64,000 bases of DNA from Pseudorhodoferax sp. Leaf267 (GTDB lineage: Bacteria; Pseudomonadota; Gammaproteobacteria; Burkholderiales; Burkholderiaceae_C), in NCBI RefSeq assembly GCF_001422405.1, contig NZ_LMMV01000001.1, positions 187,275 to 251,274 of the forward strand, in the 5' to 3' direction. Shown here piece after piece: positions 55,705 to 64,000 of the stretch; the stretch's first letter is position 1, and the number at the start of each line of letters is the position of its first letter. The notes beneath the pieces were generated by a model, which was not told where the DNA came from, ran no database searches, and was given only the letters and a program-made list of their open reading frames with translations. The position numbers and the translations under genes are program-made.

Positions 55705-57795
55705 ATGAAGAACTTATCGAAGGCCCGTGCGCTGCAATGCGCCGTGTTCGCGTTGTCCGCTGCGCTCACGGCGTGCGGCGGCGGGGGTGGCGACGACTCG
55801 TCAGCCGCGCCCCCGCCACCACCCCCGTCACCGCCTGCGCAGGCGACGCTGTCGGGCACGGTGGCCACGGGCGCGGCACTCGCGGGCGCTGCGGTGGTCG
55901 TGACGGACCGGACCGGTACCAGTGCCTGCACGGCATCGCCGGTGCTGGCCGACCCAGCAGGTGCTTACCGGTGCACGCTGGTCCCCAGCGCTGCAGCGCC
56001 CTTGCTGTTGGTGGCGACAGACCCTGCCGGGCTGGTCGAGCCCATGGTGAGCCTCACCACCGCCGTTCCCGCCGCCGGCCAGGTCGGCACGGCCAACGTC
56101 AGCCCGCTCACCACGGCCATCGTGGCGCAACTGGCGCCCAACCGTGACGCGTTTGCGCTGGCCCGCGACCCAGCCCTCGTGGCCGCTCTGGACCCTGCAT
56201 CGGTCAACGCCGTCAAGGCCAACGTGGTCCGCCAGCTGGCCGCCGTCATCAGCAGCGTGCAGCTGGACCCGGCCACCTTCGACTTCGTCTCCACGCCTTT
56301 CGTGGGCGGATCCAACACTGGTGCCGACAGTTTGCTGGACCAGGTGCGCGTGACGTTCGAGAACGGCGTGCCCGTGGTAGCCAACGTGCTGACGCCTGGC
56401 GCTGCGCCGGTGGCGCTGGCCGATGCCACGACCACCAGCGCGCCTGCAGTGGGAGCGACCACCGTGACGGGCTTCTCCATCACGGAGCTCGACGTCTTCA
56501 AAACAGCATTTGAAGCGTGCTTTGCCGTCCCCTCGGCCACGCGCCCGGACTCCGCCGCCTGCGATGGTCTGTTCGTCGACGATGCACCCAGCGCAAGCAC
56601 CGGCGGGGCGACTTACCGCAACAGCGGTTACGACACAGAGGGTTCGTTCGGCGCATTGGTCGCATCCGCCGACATGGATGGCGCCAAGTTCAACCGGCCC
56701 GAGCTGTTGCGCTACACGGTCATGAACGACGGGCGCGACCAGGCCGTGATCAACCTGCGCTTTGCCGACAAGAACGGCGTCGGCGACAACCGCATCCTGA
56801 CGGTCAAAAAATTCCCCGGCACGCAAAGCGCCACGCGGACCAGCGCATGGTGGCTGTACGGCAACCAGCGCACGGTCAACGCCTATGTGCGCGCCGCCAT
56901 CCGCAAGCAGGAGCAATTGTTGCCCGAGGCCTTTCACGCGCAGTACGACGTAGCGCCCTCACGCTACCAGACCGGGTTGGAGATCTTCATCGCGCGCCCG
57001 GGCCGCGGCCCCAATTCCGAAGGCCTGCGCTACGCGCGCGTGAAAGGGCCAGGGCTGCCGGACGCCGGCTTGGTGTACGCGGACGCGAACGGGCTGCCGC
57101 ACAACTGGATGACGATCTTCAACACCACGGGTGTGATTCCTGCGACCCAGCAGTTCGCCAACGGCGCGCAGAACATCTTCTACCTGCAGCGCACGCTGGG
57201 CATTGTCGGCAGTGACGCGTTCAACCTGCGCACCAACCCCTACCAGGCCTCGCCGACACCGCAGTTCCTGTTCTGGGCGCATCCCACGATGTACGGCGAG
57301 GCGCCCAGCGCGAGCTGGCGCTTCGATTTGAGCAAGGTGCCGTCTTGGTCACGCTATGCCTTCGAGCTGTTCTATGCCGCGCCCGATGGTTCGACCGAGC
57401 CGACGCCTCGCGTGACGTTCAGCAGCAGCATCGTCACGCCAGTCGTGCCCGCTGCCTACGCTGCGACCCAGCAGTGGCACGAGATCCCTGCCGCGACGCG
57501 GGCACTGGCCAGCGACGGCGCGCCCGCCGCATCGACGGTAACGCTCGATTGGGTGATCAACCCCTACGCGCAACGCGTTGATTCGGTCAACGTCTACAGC
57601 TACAGCGACGCCACGGGCACCGTCAATTCGCCGTCGATCACGGTGGGCAAGAGCGCTTCCAGCCAGGCGGCCACGGCGTCGGGGGGCGGGCAGTTCCCGG
57701 CGCTCACGACCTCGTTCTACACGAGCCGCACGCTGCAGTGGCGCTACAAGATCCTGGACGGGTCTTACAAGGACCAGACGGTGCAATTCAACTGA
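55705..57795 (+). CDS. Large lipoprotein of unknown function (696 aa)
   Basis: A lipoprotein: signal peptide with lipobox (LTAC, Cys24) followed by a Gly-rich and Pro-rich stretch (GGGGGDDSSAAPPPPPPSPP). An Ig-like or carboxypeptidase-regulatory-like beta domain comes next (about 45-110, with ATLSGTVATGAALAGAAVVV). A central part is rich in Ala, Thr, and the C-terminal half (from about residue 290) has many aromatic and Asp/Asn residues (SGYDTEGSFGALVASADMDG, NWMTIFNTTGVIP). I recognise no enzyme motif. CGGAG lies before the ATG at 55705. It may be an outer-membrane substrate-binding or degradative protein. Confidence 0.82.
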   Translation: MKNLSKARALQCAVFALSAALTACGGGGGDDSSAAPPPPPPSPPAQATLSGTVATGAALAGAAVVVTDRTGTSACTASPVLADPAGAYRCTLVPSAAAPLLLVATDPAGLVEPMVSLTTAVPAAGQVGTANVSPLTTAIVAQLAPNRDAFALARDPALVAALDPASVNAVKANVVRQLAAVISSVQLDPATFDFVSTPFVGGSNTGADSLLDQVRVTFENGVPVVANVLTPGAAPVALADATTTSAPAVGATTVTGFSITELDVFKTAFEACFAVPSATRPDSAACDGLFVDDAPSASTGGATYRNSGYDTEGSFGALVASADMDGAKFNRPELLRYTVMNDGRDQAVINLRFADKNGVGDNRILTVKKFPGTQSATRTSAWWLYGNQRTVNAYVRAAIRKQEQLLPEAFHAQYDVAPSRYQTGLEIFIARPGRGPNSEGLRYARVKGPGLPDAGLVYADANGLPHNWMTIFNTTGVIPATQQFANGAQNIFYLQRTLGIVGSDAFNLRTNPYQASPTPQFLFWAHPTMYGEAPSASWRFDLSKVPSWSRYAFELFYAAPDGSTEPTPRVTFSSSIVTPVVPAAYAATQQWHEIPAATRALASDGAPAASTVTLDWVINPYAQRVDSVNVYSYSDATGTVNSPSITVGKSASSQAATASGGGQFPALTTSFYTSRTLQWRYKILDGSYKDQTVQFN

Positions 57796-57804
57796 TGCCC
57801 CGCT

Positions 57805-57831
57805 CCGGGCCACGCATGCAGCGCGGCCCGG
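57805..57831. terminator. Terminator-like hairpin after the large lipoprotein gene
   Basis: CCGGGCC (57805-57811) and GGCCCGG (57825-57831) form a perfect 7-bp stem with a 13-base loop just after the lipoprotein stop. It lies between convergent genes and lacks a T-run. The remaining bases to 57968 show no coding signal. Confidence 0.45.
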
Positions 57832-57968
57832 TGTGTGGGCACCAAGCGAGGCCGTGGAGGGGGATGGCGCGGCACAGAGCCGCACCAGGTCGATGGTGGT
57901 GGATTTGCAGCAGTCCCATGCTGCATTTGCGCCGGTCGCATGACGGCGCGTTGCGCCGCGTCACGCCC

Positions 57969-59825
57969 TCAATGGTTGTCCCGCGGCACTCCGAAGGTCG
58001 CGTGGATCTTCTGGTACTTGACGGCCGGCTTGAGCACCATGCCTTCGGACAGCTCGCCGACCACCGCACGCTGGATCTCCTGCCACGGCGTCTGGCTCGG
58101 CGGAAACTGGTAGCCCCCTTGCGCTTCCAGCGCCGCGCGTCGTTCTGCCAGCTCCTCGTTGGACACCAGCATCTCGGCGCGGCGCTTCTTGAGGTCGATG
58201 CGCACGCGGTCGCCGGTCTTGAGCAGCGCCAGGTTGCCGCCGGTGGCGGCCTCGGGCGAGGCGTTCAGGATCGAGGGCGAGCCCGAGGTGCCGCTCTGGC
58301 GCCCGTCGCCGATGCAGGGCAGGGCGGTGACGCCCTTCTTCAGCAGGTAGTCCGGCGCGCGCATGTTCACTACCTCGGCCGCGCCGGGGTAGCCCACCGG
58401 CCCCACGCCGCGCATGAACAGCACGCTTTGCGCCGTGATGCCCACCTTGGGGTCGTCGATGCGGTGGTGGTAGTCCTCCGGCCCGTCGAACACCACGGCC
58501 GGGCCTTCGAAGGCCATGGGGTCGGCCGCGTTCTCCAGGTAGCGCTCGCGGAACTCCGGCGTGATCACGCTGGTCTTCATGATGGCCGAGTCGAAGATGT
58601 TGCCTGTGAAGTGCAGGAAGCCGGCGTCCTTCTTGAGCGGCTTGGCGTAGGGCAGGATCACGTCGCGGTCGCTGCTGAACTTGCCCGTGCAGTTGTCGAT
58701 CAGCGTCTTGCCGTTGGCGGTGATGGCGGGCTGGATCTTGCCTTTGGCGATCAGCTCGGCCACCACGGCCGGCAGGCCCCCGGCGCGGTAGTAGTCCTCG
58801 GCCAGGTACTTGCCGGCGGGCTGCAGGTTCACGATCAGCGGGACCTTGTAGCCGTGCTTTTCCCAGTCGTCGTTGGACAGCGGCACGCCGATGTGTTTGG
58901 CGATCGCGTTCAGGTGGATGGGCGCGTTGGTGGAGCCGCCGATGGCCGAATTGATGACGATGGCGTTTTCGAAGGCCGCGCGCGTCATGATGTCCGAGGG
59001 CTTGAGGTCTTCGCGCACCATCTCGACGATGCGCCTGCCCGTGAGGTAGGCCATCTCCTGCCGGTCGCGGTAGGGCGCGGGGATCGCCGCGCTGCCCGGC
59101 AGCGTCATGCCCAGCGCCTCGGCCAGCGCGTTCATGGTGGACGCCGTGCCCATCGTGTTGCAGTGGCCAGTGGAGGGGGCCGATGACGCCACGAGCTTGA
59201 GGAACTCGGGGTAGCCGATCTCACCGGCGGCCATGAGCTCACGCGCCTTCCAGACGATGGTGCCCGAGCCCGTGCGCTCGCCCTGGAACCAGCCGTTCAG
59301 CATGGGCCCGCTGTTGAGCGCGATGGCCGGGATGTCCACCGTGGCCGCGGCCATGAGCTGGGCCGGCGTGGTCTTGTCGCAGCCCGTGGTCAGCACGCAG
59401 CCGTCGATCGGGTAGCCGTACAGGATCTCGACCAGCGAGAGGTACTGCAAGTTGCGGTCCAGCGAGGCGGTGGGGCGCTTGCAGGTTTCCTGGATCGGGT
59501 GGATGGGGAACTCGAACGCGATGCCGCCCGCGTCGCGAATGCCTTCCTTCACGCGGTCGGCCAACACGATGTGGTGCCGGTTGCACGGTGCGATGTCCGA
59601 GCCGGTCTGCGCGATGCCGATGATGGGCCGGCCGGACTGCAGCTCGTCGAACGAGAGGCCGAAGTTCATCGTGCGTTCGAGGTACAGCGCGGTCATGTCG
59701 GCGTTGGACGGGTTGTCGAACCAGGCCTGCGAGCGCAGACGCCGCGGCTGGCCGCCACCGGCCTTCTTTGCGGCCTTCTTGTCGGCCTTGGCGGCCATCT
59801 TCATCGTGTCGTTCTTCTTGCTCAT
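57969..59825 (-). CDS. IlvD/Edd-family sugar-acid dehydratase (arabonate/xylonate dehydratase-like)
   Basis: A 618-aa [2Fe-2S]/[4Fe-4S]-dependent dehydratase. The three cluster Cys are Cys81 (APCNRHH), Cys149 ([10 protein letters not shown]) and Cys222 ([11 protein letters not shown]). The subfamily resembles sugar-acid (arabonate, xylonate, galactonate) dehydratases: residues [23 protein letters not shown] and the extra N-terminal basic tail ([13 protein letters not shown]) are not seen in IlvD. It overlaps the denD-like gene by ATGA and belongs to the GntR-regulated locus. It would convert the aldonic acid to its 2-keto-3-deoxy form, which the DapA-family enzyme at 35168-36088 could then use. 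Confidence 0.9.
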   Translation of the reverse strand: MSKKNDTMKMAAKADKKAAKKAGGGQPRRLRSQAWFDNPSNADMTALYLERTMNFGLSFDELQSGRPIIGIAQTGSDIAPCNRHHIVLADRVKEGIRDAGGIAFEFPIHPIQETCKRPTASLDRNLQYLSLVEILYGYPIDGCVLTTGCDKTTPAQLMAAATVDIPAIALNSGPMLNGWFQGERTGSGTIVWKARELMAAGEIGYPEFLKLVASSAPSTGHCNTMGTASTMNALAEALGMTLPGSAAIPAPYRDRQEMAYLTGRRIVEMVREDLKPSDIMTRAAFENAIVINSAIGGSTNAPIHLNAIAKHIGVPLSNDDWEKHGYKVPLIVNLQPAGKYLAEDYYRAGGLPAVVAELIAKGKIQPAITANGKTLIDNCTGKFSSDRDVILPYAKPLKKDAGFLHFTGNIFDSAIMKTSVITPEFRERYLENAADPMAFEGPAVVFDGPEDYHHRIDDPKVGITAQSVLFMRGVGPVGYPGAAEVVNMRAPDYLLKKGVTALPCIGDGRQSGTSGSPSILNASPEAATGGNLALLKTGDRVRIDLKKRRAEMLVSNEELAERRAALEAQGGYQFPPSQTPWQEIQRAVVGELSEGMVLKPAVKYQKIHATFGVPRDNH

Positions 59826-60838
59826 TGCATGCCTTTGAGGGTGTCTTGTGCGTTGGGGCCAGCCTGGCAGTCGGCGATGTACTCGCGGATGATCTCGGCG
59901 AACTGGGTGTAGGGCTTCAGGCCCAGCTTGCCGGCGCGTTCGGCGCTGGAGCCGGTGGGCCAGTTGGCCACGATGCCGGCGATGCCTTCGTTGCGCTCGA
60001 AGCGCACCAGCGCGCGCACCTTGGGGCCGGCCACTTCCTCGAGCGCGGCCAGCATGTCGGCCACGCGCACGTTCAGGCCAGGCAAATTGAGCGCGAGCCG
60101 GCCGCCCAGTTGCTCGCGCGTGGCCTCGTAGACCTTGATCAATCCGTCCACCGTCTGCGAGGGCGACGACATGGGGTGCGACACCTCGGGGTCGACCGGG
60201 CAGACGGACACCACGCCCGCCAGCGGCTCGCGGATGATGCCGCTGAAAAAGCTCGACGCCGCACCGTTCGGCCGGCCGGGCCGCACCGTCACCGTCATCA
60301 GGCGCGCCGAGCGGCCGTCGATGTAGCCCTTGCGCGTGTAGTCGGCGATCAGGTATTCGCACATCAGCTTGTGCGTGCCGTAGGAGGTCTGCGGCGCGGG
60401 CAGCGTGTCGTCGGCCACGCGCGGCGGCATGGGCACGGAGGCATCGGGCCCGAACACAGCCACCGAGCTGGAGAACACGAATTTGGGCACCTTGCCACTT
60501 TCGGCGCCGCGTGCGCGCAGCGCGTCCAGCAGGGCGCGCGTGCTGTCCAGGTTGGAGCGCAGGCCCAGCTCGAAGTCCAGCTCGCACTCGCCCGACACGG
60601 CCGAGGCCAGGTGGAACACGCCGTCGAAGTCTTCGCCGCTGATGGCTGGCGTCTGCGACAGCAGCGTGCCGGTACGCGCCTGTACGCGCGGGTCGGCCAG
60701 CAGGTCGGCCGGCGGCGGGGCGATGTCGGTCAGCACGAGCTGGGTGATGGCCTGGCCATCGAGTTGCGGGCGGGCCAGCAGCGTGCGCGCCAGGCGGGCG
60801 CCCACAAAGCCGCCGCCGCCGGTGATCAGGAGTTTCAT
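59822..60838 (-). CDS. denD: NAD-dependent dehydrogenase, DenD-like (D-erythronate dehydrogenase family)
   Basis: A 338-aa extended SDR of the NAD-dependent epimerase/dehydratase type. The Rossmann motif is [13 protein letters not shown] (residues 5-17), followed by TDIAP and [21 protein letters not shown]. The catalytic pair is Tyr and Lys in [10 protein letters not shown]. This matches the family of D-erythronate dehydrogenases (DenD) used in tetronate catabolism. It lies between the GntR regulator (26-base gap) and the dehydratase (ATGA overlap), so the operon handles a sugar acid. Specificity is inferred. Confidence 0.88.
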   Translation of the reverse strand: MKLLITGGGGFVGARLARTLLARPQLDGQAITQLVLTDIAPPPADLLADPRVQARTGTLLSQTPAISGEDFDGVFHLASAVSGECELDFELGLRSNLDSTRALLDALRARGAESGKVPKFVFSSSVAVFGPDASVPMPPRVADDTLPAPQTSYGTHKLMCEYLIADYTRKGYIDGRSARLMTVTVRPGRPNGAASSFFSGIIREPLAGVVSVCPVDPEVSHPMSSPSQTVDGLIKVYEATREQLGGRLALNLPGLNVRVADMLAALEEVAGPKVRALVRFERNEGIAGIVANWPTGSSAERAGKLGLKPYTQFAEIIREYIADCQAGPNAQDTLKGMQ

Positions 60839-60864
60839 GGTGGTTCCTTGTTGGGAATGGGTGG

Positions 60865-61647
60865 TCAGGACGCACGGCGCGCCGCACGCTGGCGCCGGCC
60901 GGCGATCACGCCGCCTTCGACCAGGCGCTGCTCGCCCTGCAGGATGTGGCTCACGGCGTGGTGCCGTGCGGCGGCTGGGTCGCGTGCGGCGATAGCATCG
61001 ACGAGGGCACGGTGCTCCAGCTGCACGGCCTGCATGAAGTCGCTGCGCCGCGCCTCGTTGCCGCGCGTGATGCGCATGCCTTCGCGCAGGTACTGCTCGA
61101 GAAAGCCCAGCAGCAATCTGAATTGCGGGTTGCCGGTGGCCTCGCCGATCAGGCGGTGAAAGCCCAGGTCTTCGGCCACGCCGTCGCGGCCCTCGGCCAC
61201 CGCCAGGTCGATGGCCTTGAGCTGGCGGCGCATGCCGGCGATCTGGTTGCGCGTGGCGCGCTCGGCGGCCAGCGCGGCGATCTCGCCTTCGAGCACGCGG
61301 CGCACCTCGACCACGTGCACCACGGCGTCCACCGACTCCAGCACGCGCGGGTCGAAAGCCAGCGCCTGGTGCTGGGGCTCGGCCGCGACGAACACGCCCG
61401 AGCCCTGGCGCGACACCACGAGCGCGCGCGACTTGAGCTGGTGCACGGCCTCGCGCACCACGGTGCGCGAGATGCCGTGCGCCTGGCTCAGCTGCTGCTC
61501 GGTGGGCAGGCGGTCGCCGGGGCGCAGCGCGCCGGACTCGATCTGCTGCGCCAGCCGCAGCGCGAGCCGGTCCGACAGCCGGTCGGCCTCCTGCCGCAGC
61601 GGGGCGGTCACGGTCGGCGGGAGAGAAGAGGAGGGGCGATGCAACAC
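60865..61647 (-). CDS. GntR-family transcriptional regulator (FadR/FCD type)
   Basis: A 260-aa regulator. The winged helix has [63 protein letters not shown], and an FCD ligand-binding domain follows with [29 protein letters not shown] and HAVSHIL (the metal-binding His/Asp pattern). The start is uncertain: no ATG, GTG 61647 and TTG 61644 are possible, and a GTG at 61611 is also reasonable. It heads the denD-dehydratase operon and is divergent from the ABC importer genes. Confidence 0.88.
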   Translation of the reverse strand: MLHRPSSSLPPTVTAPLRQEADRLSDRLALRLAQQIESGALRPGDRLPTEQQLSQAHGISRTVVREAVHQLKSRALVVSRQGSGVFVAAEPQHQALAFDPRVLESVDAVVHVVEVRRVLEGEIAALAAERATRNQIAGMRRQLKAIDLAVAEGRDGVAEDLGFHRLIGEATGNPQFRLLLGFLEQYLREGMRITRGNEARRSDFMQAVQLEHRALVDAIAARDPAAARHHAVSHILQGEQRLVEGGVIAGRRQRAARRAS

Positions 61648-61691
61648 GGAAAAGCCGGACGGTAGTCAGGTCATCATACAAATTTAGCGAC

Positions 61692-61701
61692 TTGTCTACT
61701 A
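61692..61701. promoter_or_regulatory. Possible GntR operator
   Basis: TTGTCTACTA fits the loose FadR-subfamily operator pattern (TNGT..ACNA) and lies between the divergent GntR and importer genes. TTGTATGAT, nearby on the other strand (about 61673-61681), is a second half-match. A single weak palindrome, so low confidence. Confidence 0.35.
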
Positions 61702-61812
61702 CCGGATTTCCCTGATGGCGATGGCAGTTCGCAGTGCCCATACTGCGCGGGCCGCAAGGTGCCATGGTTTGACCGTGGCCACGCAAATCAACTTCCGAAA
61801 AGAGCCCAGTGC

Positions 61813-62883
<1,071 letters not shown>

Positions 62884-62929
62884 ATCTTCCCTGATCGCAC
62901 CGTTCTGAACTTTCACAGGAGACTTGACG

Positions 62930-64000
62930 ATGAGTGACTTCCAACAGCGTCGGCGCAGCATTCTCAAAGGGTCCGCCGGCGCGGCGGCCGCGGCTTCCAT
63001 CGGCGCGGGCGGCGTCATGTTCTCGCCGTTCGCGCGCGCGCAGAACCTCACCTTCAAGCCCGAGAAGGGCGCCAAGCTGCGCGTGCTGCGCTGGAGCCGT
63101 TTCGTGCAGGGCGACATCGACGCCTACATGGCCAACGTCAAGAAGTTCAGCGAGGCCACGGGTGTGGAAGTGCGCGTGGACAACGAAGGCTGGGAAGACG
63201 TGCGCCCCAAGGCTGCCGTGGCGGCCAACACAGGCGCGGGCCCCGACATCATCCTGTCGACCAACGACGACGCCAACCTGTACCCCGACAAGCTGCTCGA
63301 CGTGACCGACCTGGCCGAGTACCTGGGCAAGAAATACGGCGGCTGGTACCCGGCAGTGCAGCAATACCTGCGGCCCGACGGCAAGCGCTGGCTGGGCCTG
63401 GGCCTGGGGGCGTCCGGCTCCATGATCGTGTACCGCCAGAGCATGGTGAAGGCCGCTGGCTTCGACACCTTCCCCAAGGACACGGCCGGCTTCCTGGCGC
63501 TGCACAAGGCGCTCAAGGAAAAGGGCACGCCGGGCGGTTATGCACTGGGCAATGCCACGGGCGACAGCCTGTGGACCAACTGGCTGATCTGGTCGCACGG
63601 CGGCAAGCTGGTGGACAAGACCAACAAGGTCGTGATCGACAGCCCCGAGACCCTCAAGGCGCTGGAATACGCCAAGGAGCTGTACGGCACCTTCATCCCG
63701 GGCACCCTGTCCTGGCTGGACCCGAACAACAACAAGGCCTTTCTGGACGGCCAGATCAGCGTCACCAACAACGGCATCTCCATCTACTACGCCGCGAAGA
63801 ACTCACCCGACGCCAGGATCAAGGAGATGGCTGCCGACATCAACCACGCGCCGTTCCCCATCGGGCCGGCGGGTGTGCCCACAGAGTCGCATCTGTTCTT
63901 CAACCAGATGATCATGAAGTACACCAAGTTCCCGAATGCGGCCAAGGAGTTCCTGCGCTTCATGATGGAGCGCGAGCAGTTCGACGCCTGGCTGATCGGC
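62930..64000 (+). CDS. Family 1 extracellular sugar-binding protein (partial, runs off window)
   Basis: The first 357 codons of a CUT1-type periplasmic binding protein. The N-terminus QRRRSILKGSAGAAAAASIGAGG is a twin-arginine (Tat) signal, with cleavage likely after FARAQ. Mature regions such as LRVLRWSRFVQGDIDAYMANVKKFSE, AAVAANTGAGPDIIL and WLIWSHGGKLVDKTN are typical of SBP_bac_1 proteins. AGGAG lies upstream of the ATG at 62930. It is partner of the UgpC-type ATPase and presumably supplies the sugar or sugar acid handled by the denD/dehydratase operon. Confidence 0.93.
   Translation, partial: MSDFQQRRRSILKGSAGAAAAASIGAGGVMFSPFARAQNLTFKPEKGAKLRVLRWSRFVQGDIDAYMANVKKFSEATGVEVRVDNEGWEDVRPKAAVAANTGAGPDIILSTNDDANLYPDKLLDVTDLAEYLGKKYGGWYPAVQQYLRPDGKRWLGLGLGASGSMIVYRQSMVKAAGFDTFPKDTAGFLALHKALKEKGTPGGYALGNATGDSLWTNWLIWSHGGKLVDKTNKVVIDSPETLKALEYAKELYGTFIPGTLSWLDPNNNKAFLDGQISVTNNGISIYYAAKNSPDARIKEMAADINHAPFPIGPAGVPTESHLFFNQMIMKYTKFPNAAKEFLRFMMEREQFDAWLIG

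Noticed and set aside
57832-57968. Small coding gene between the lipoprotein and the dehydratase
   Set aside because: Open frames here lack a ribosome site and run into the convergent gene in antisense; no conserved sequence was seen.

Overview
The window is a chromosomal segment of very high GC content (strong G/C bias at third codon positions) that looks like a betaproteobacterium of the Comamonadaceae (Acidovorax / Paracidovorax / Variovorax type). This placement is inferred from the gene content: many ABC importers for amino acids, peptides and sugars, a Rieske dioxygenase pair, a miaA gene, an endonuclease-type mutL, a chemoreceptor ending in a CheR-docking pentapeptide, and a C-rich/G-rich intergenic repeat with an 'AACTGGCTCTG..AGGCCGCTGGGTG' core. 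No rRNA, tRNA, CRISPR array, prophage or intact insertion sequence was seen. No gene-free stretch exceeds about 300 bases.

Layout. 1-3512 (+): end of a branched-chain amino acid/amide type ABC operon, with two near-identical tandem substrate-binding proteins, then livH and livM; the ATPases are not in the window. 3555-13991 (-): a compact nine-gene operon (LysR regulator, flavoprotein, two Dpp-type permeases, two Dpp-type ATPases, binding protein, BAAT-type hydrolase, fused CMD/AhpD protein), mostly joined by 4-base ATGA/GTGA overlaps. A perfect dyad sits over the LysR start. 14072-20541 (-): an ATPase / FtsX permease / AttH-like lipocalin export cluster, interrupted by a toxin-antitoxin pair, a retropepsin-like protease, an SH3 protein and an unknown 121-aa protein. 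20532-29758 (-): miaA, a DUF4394 lipoprotein, a chemoreceptor with a coupled leader peptide, a lipoprotein hydrolase, mutL and two zinc-ribbon proteins. 29923-35164: a DedA protein, the two subunits of a Rieske dioxygenase, a small secreted protein, a periplasmic asparaginase and a heme-type N-demethylase-like protein.

35168-48880 is a sugar import and oxidation region. A minus-strand operon encodes a YtfQ-like binding protein, a complete ChvE-GguA-GguB importer, YtfR-YtfT-YjfF, and a DapA-family sugar-acid dehydratase. A GbpR-like LysR regulator is divergent from it. After a damaged toxin-antitoxin locus come an SDR sugar dehydrogenase and, divergently, an SMP-30 lactonase and an aldose epimerase. 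Together with the IlvD/Edd dehydratase at 57969-59825 these could carry out import, oxidation to lactone, hydrolysis and two dehydrations of a pentose or hexose (non-phosphorylative route).

48898-57795 is a mixed region: a VOC-DUF1653 fusion, a decayed M20 peptidase, an MFS transporter, small conserved proteins, an iron-type alcohol dehydrogenase carrying a repeat-like in-frame insert, a VWA membrane protein, an exported hydratase-fold protein and a large lipoprotein. 57969-64000 is a second sugar-acid locus: a GntR regulator, DenD-like dehydrogenase and IlvD/Edd dehydratase on the minus strand, divergent from a UgpC/MalK-type ATPase and a Tat-type sugar-binding protein that runs off the window end.
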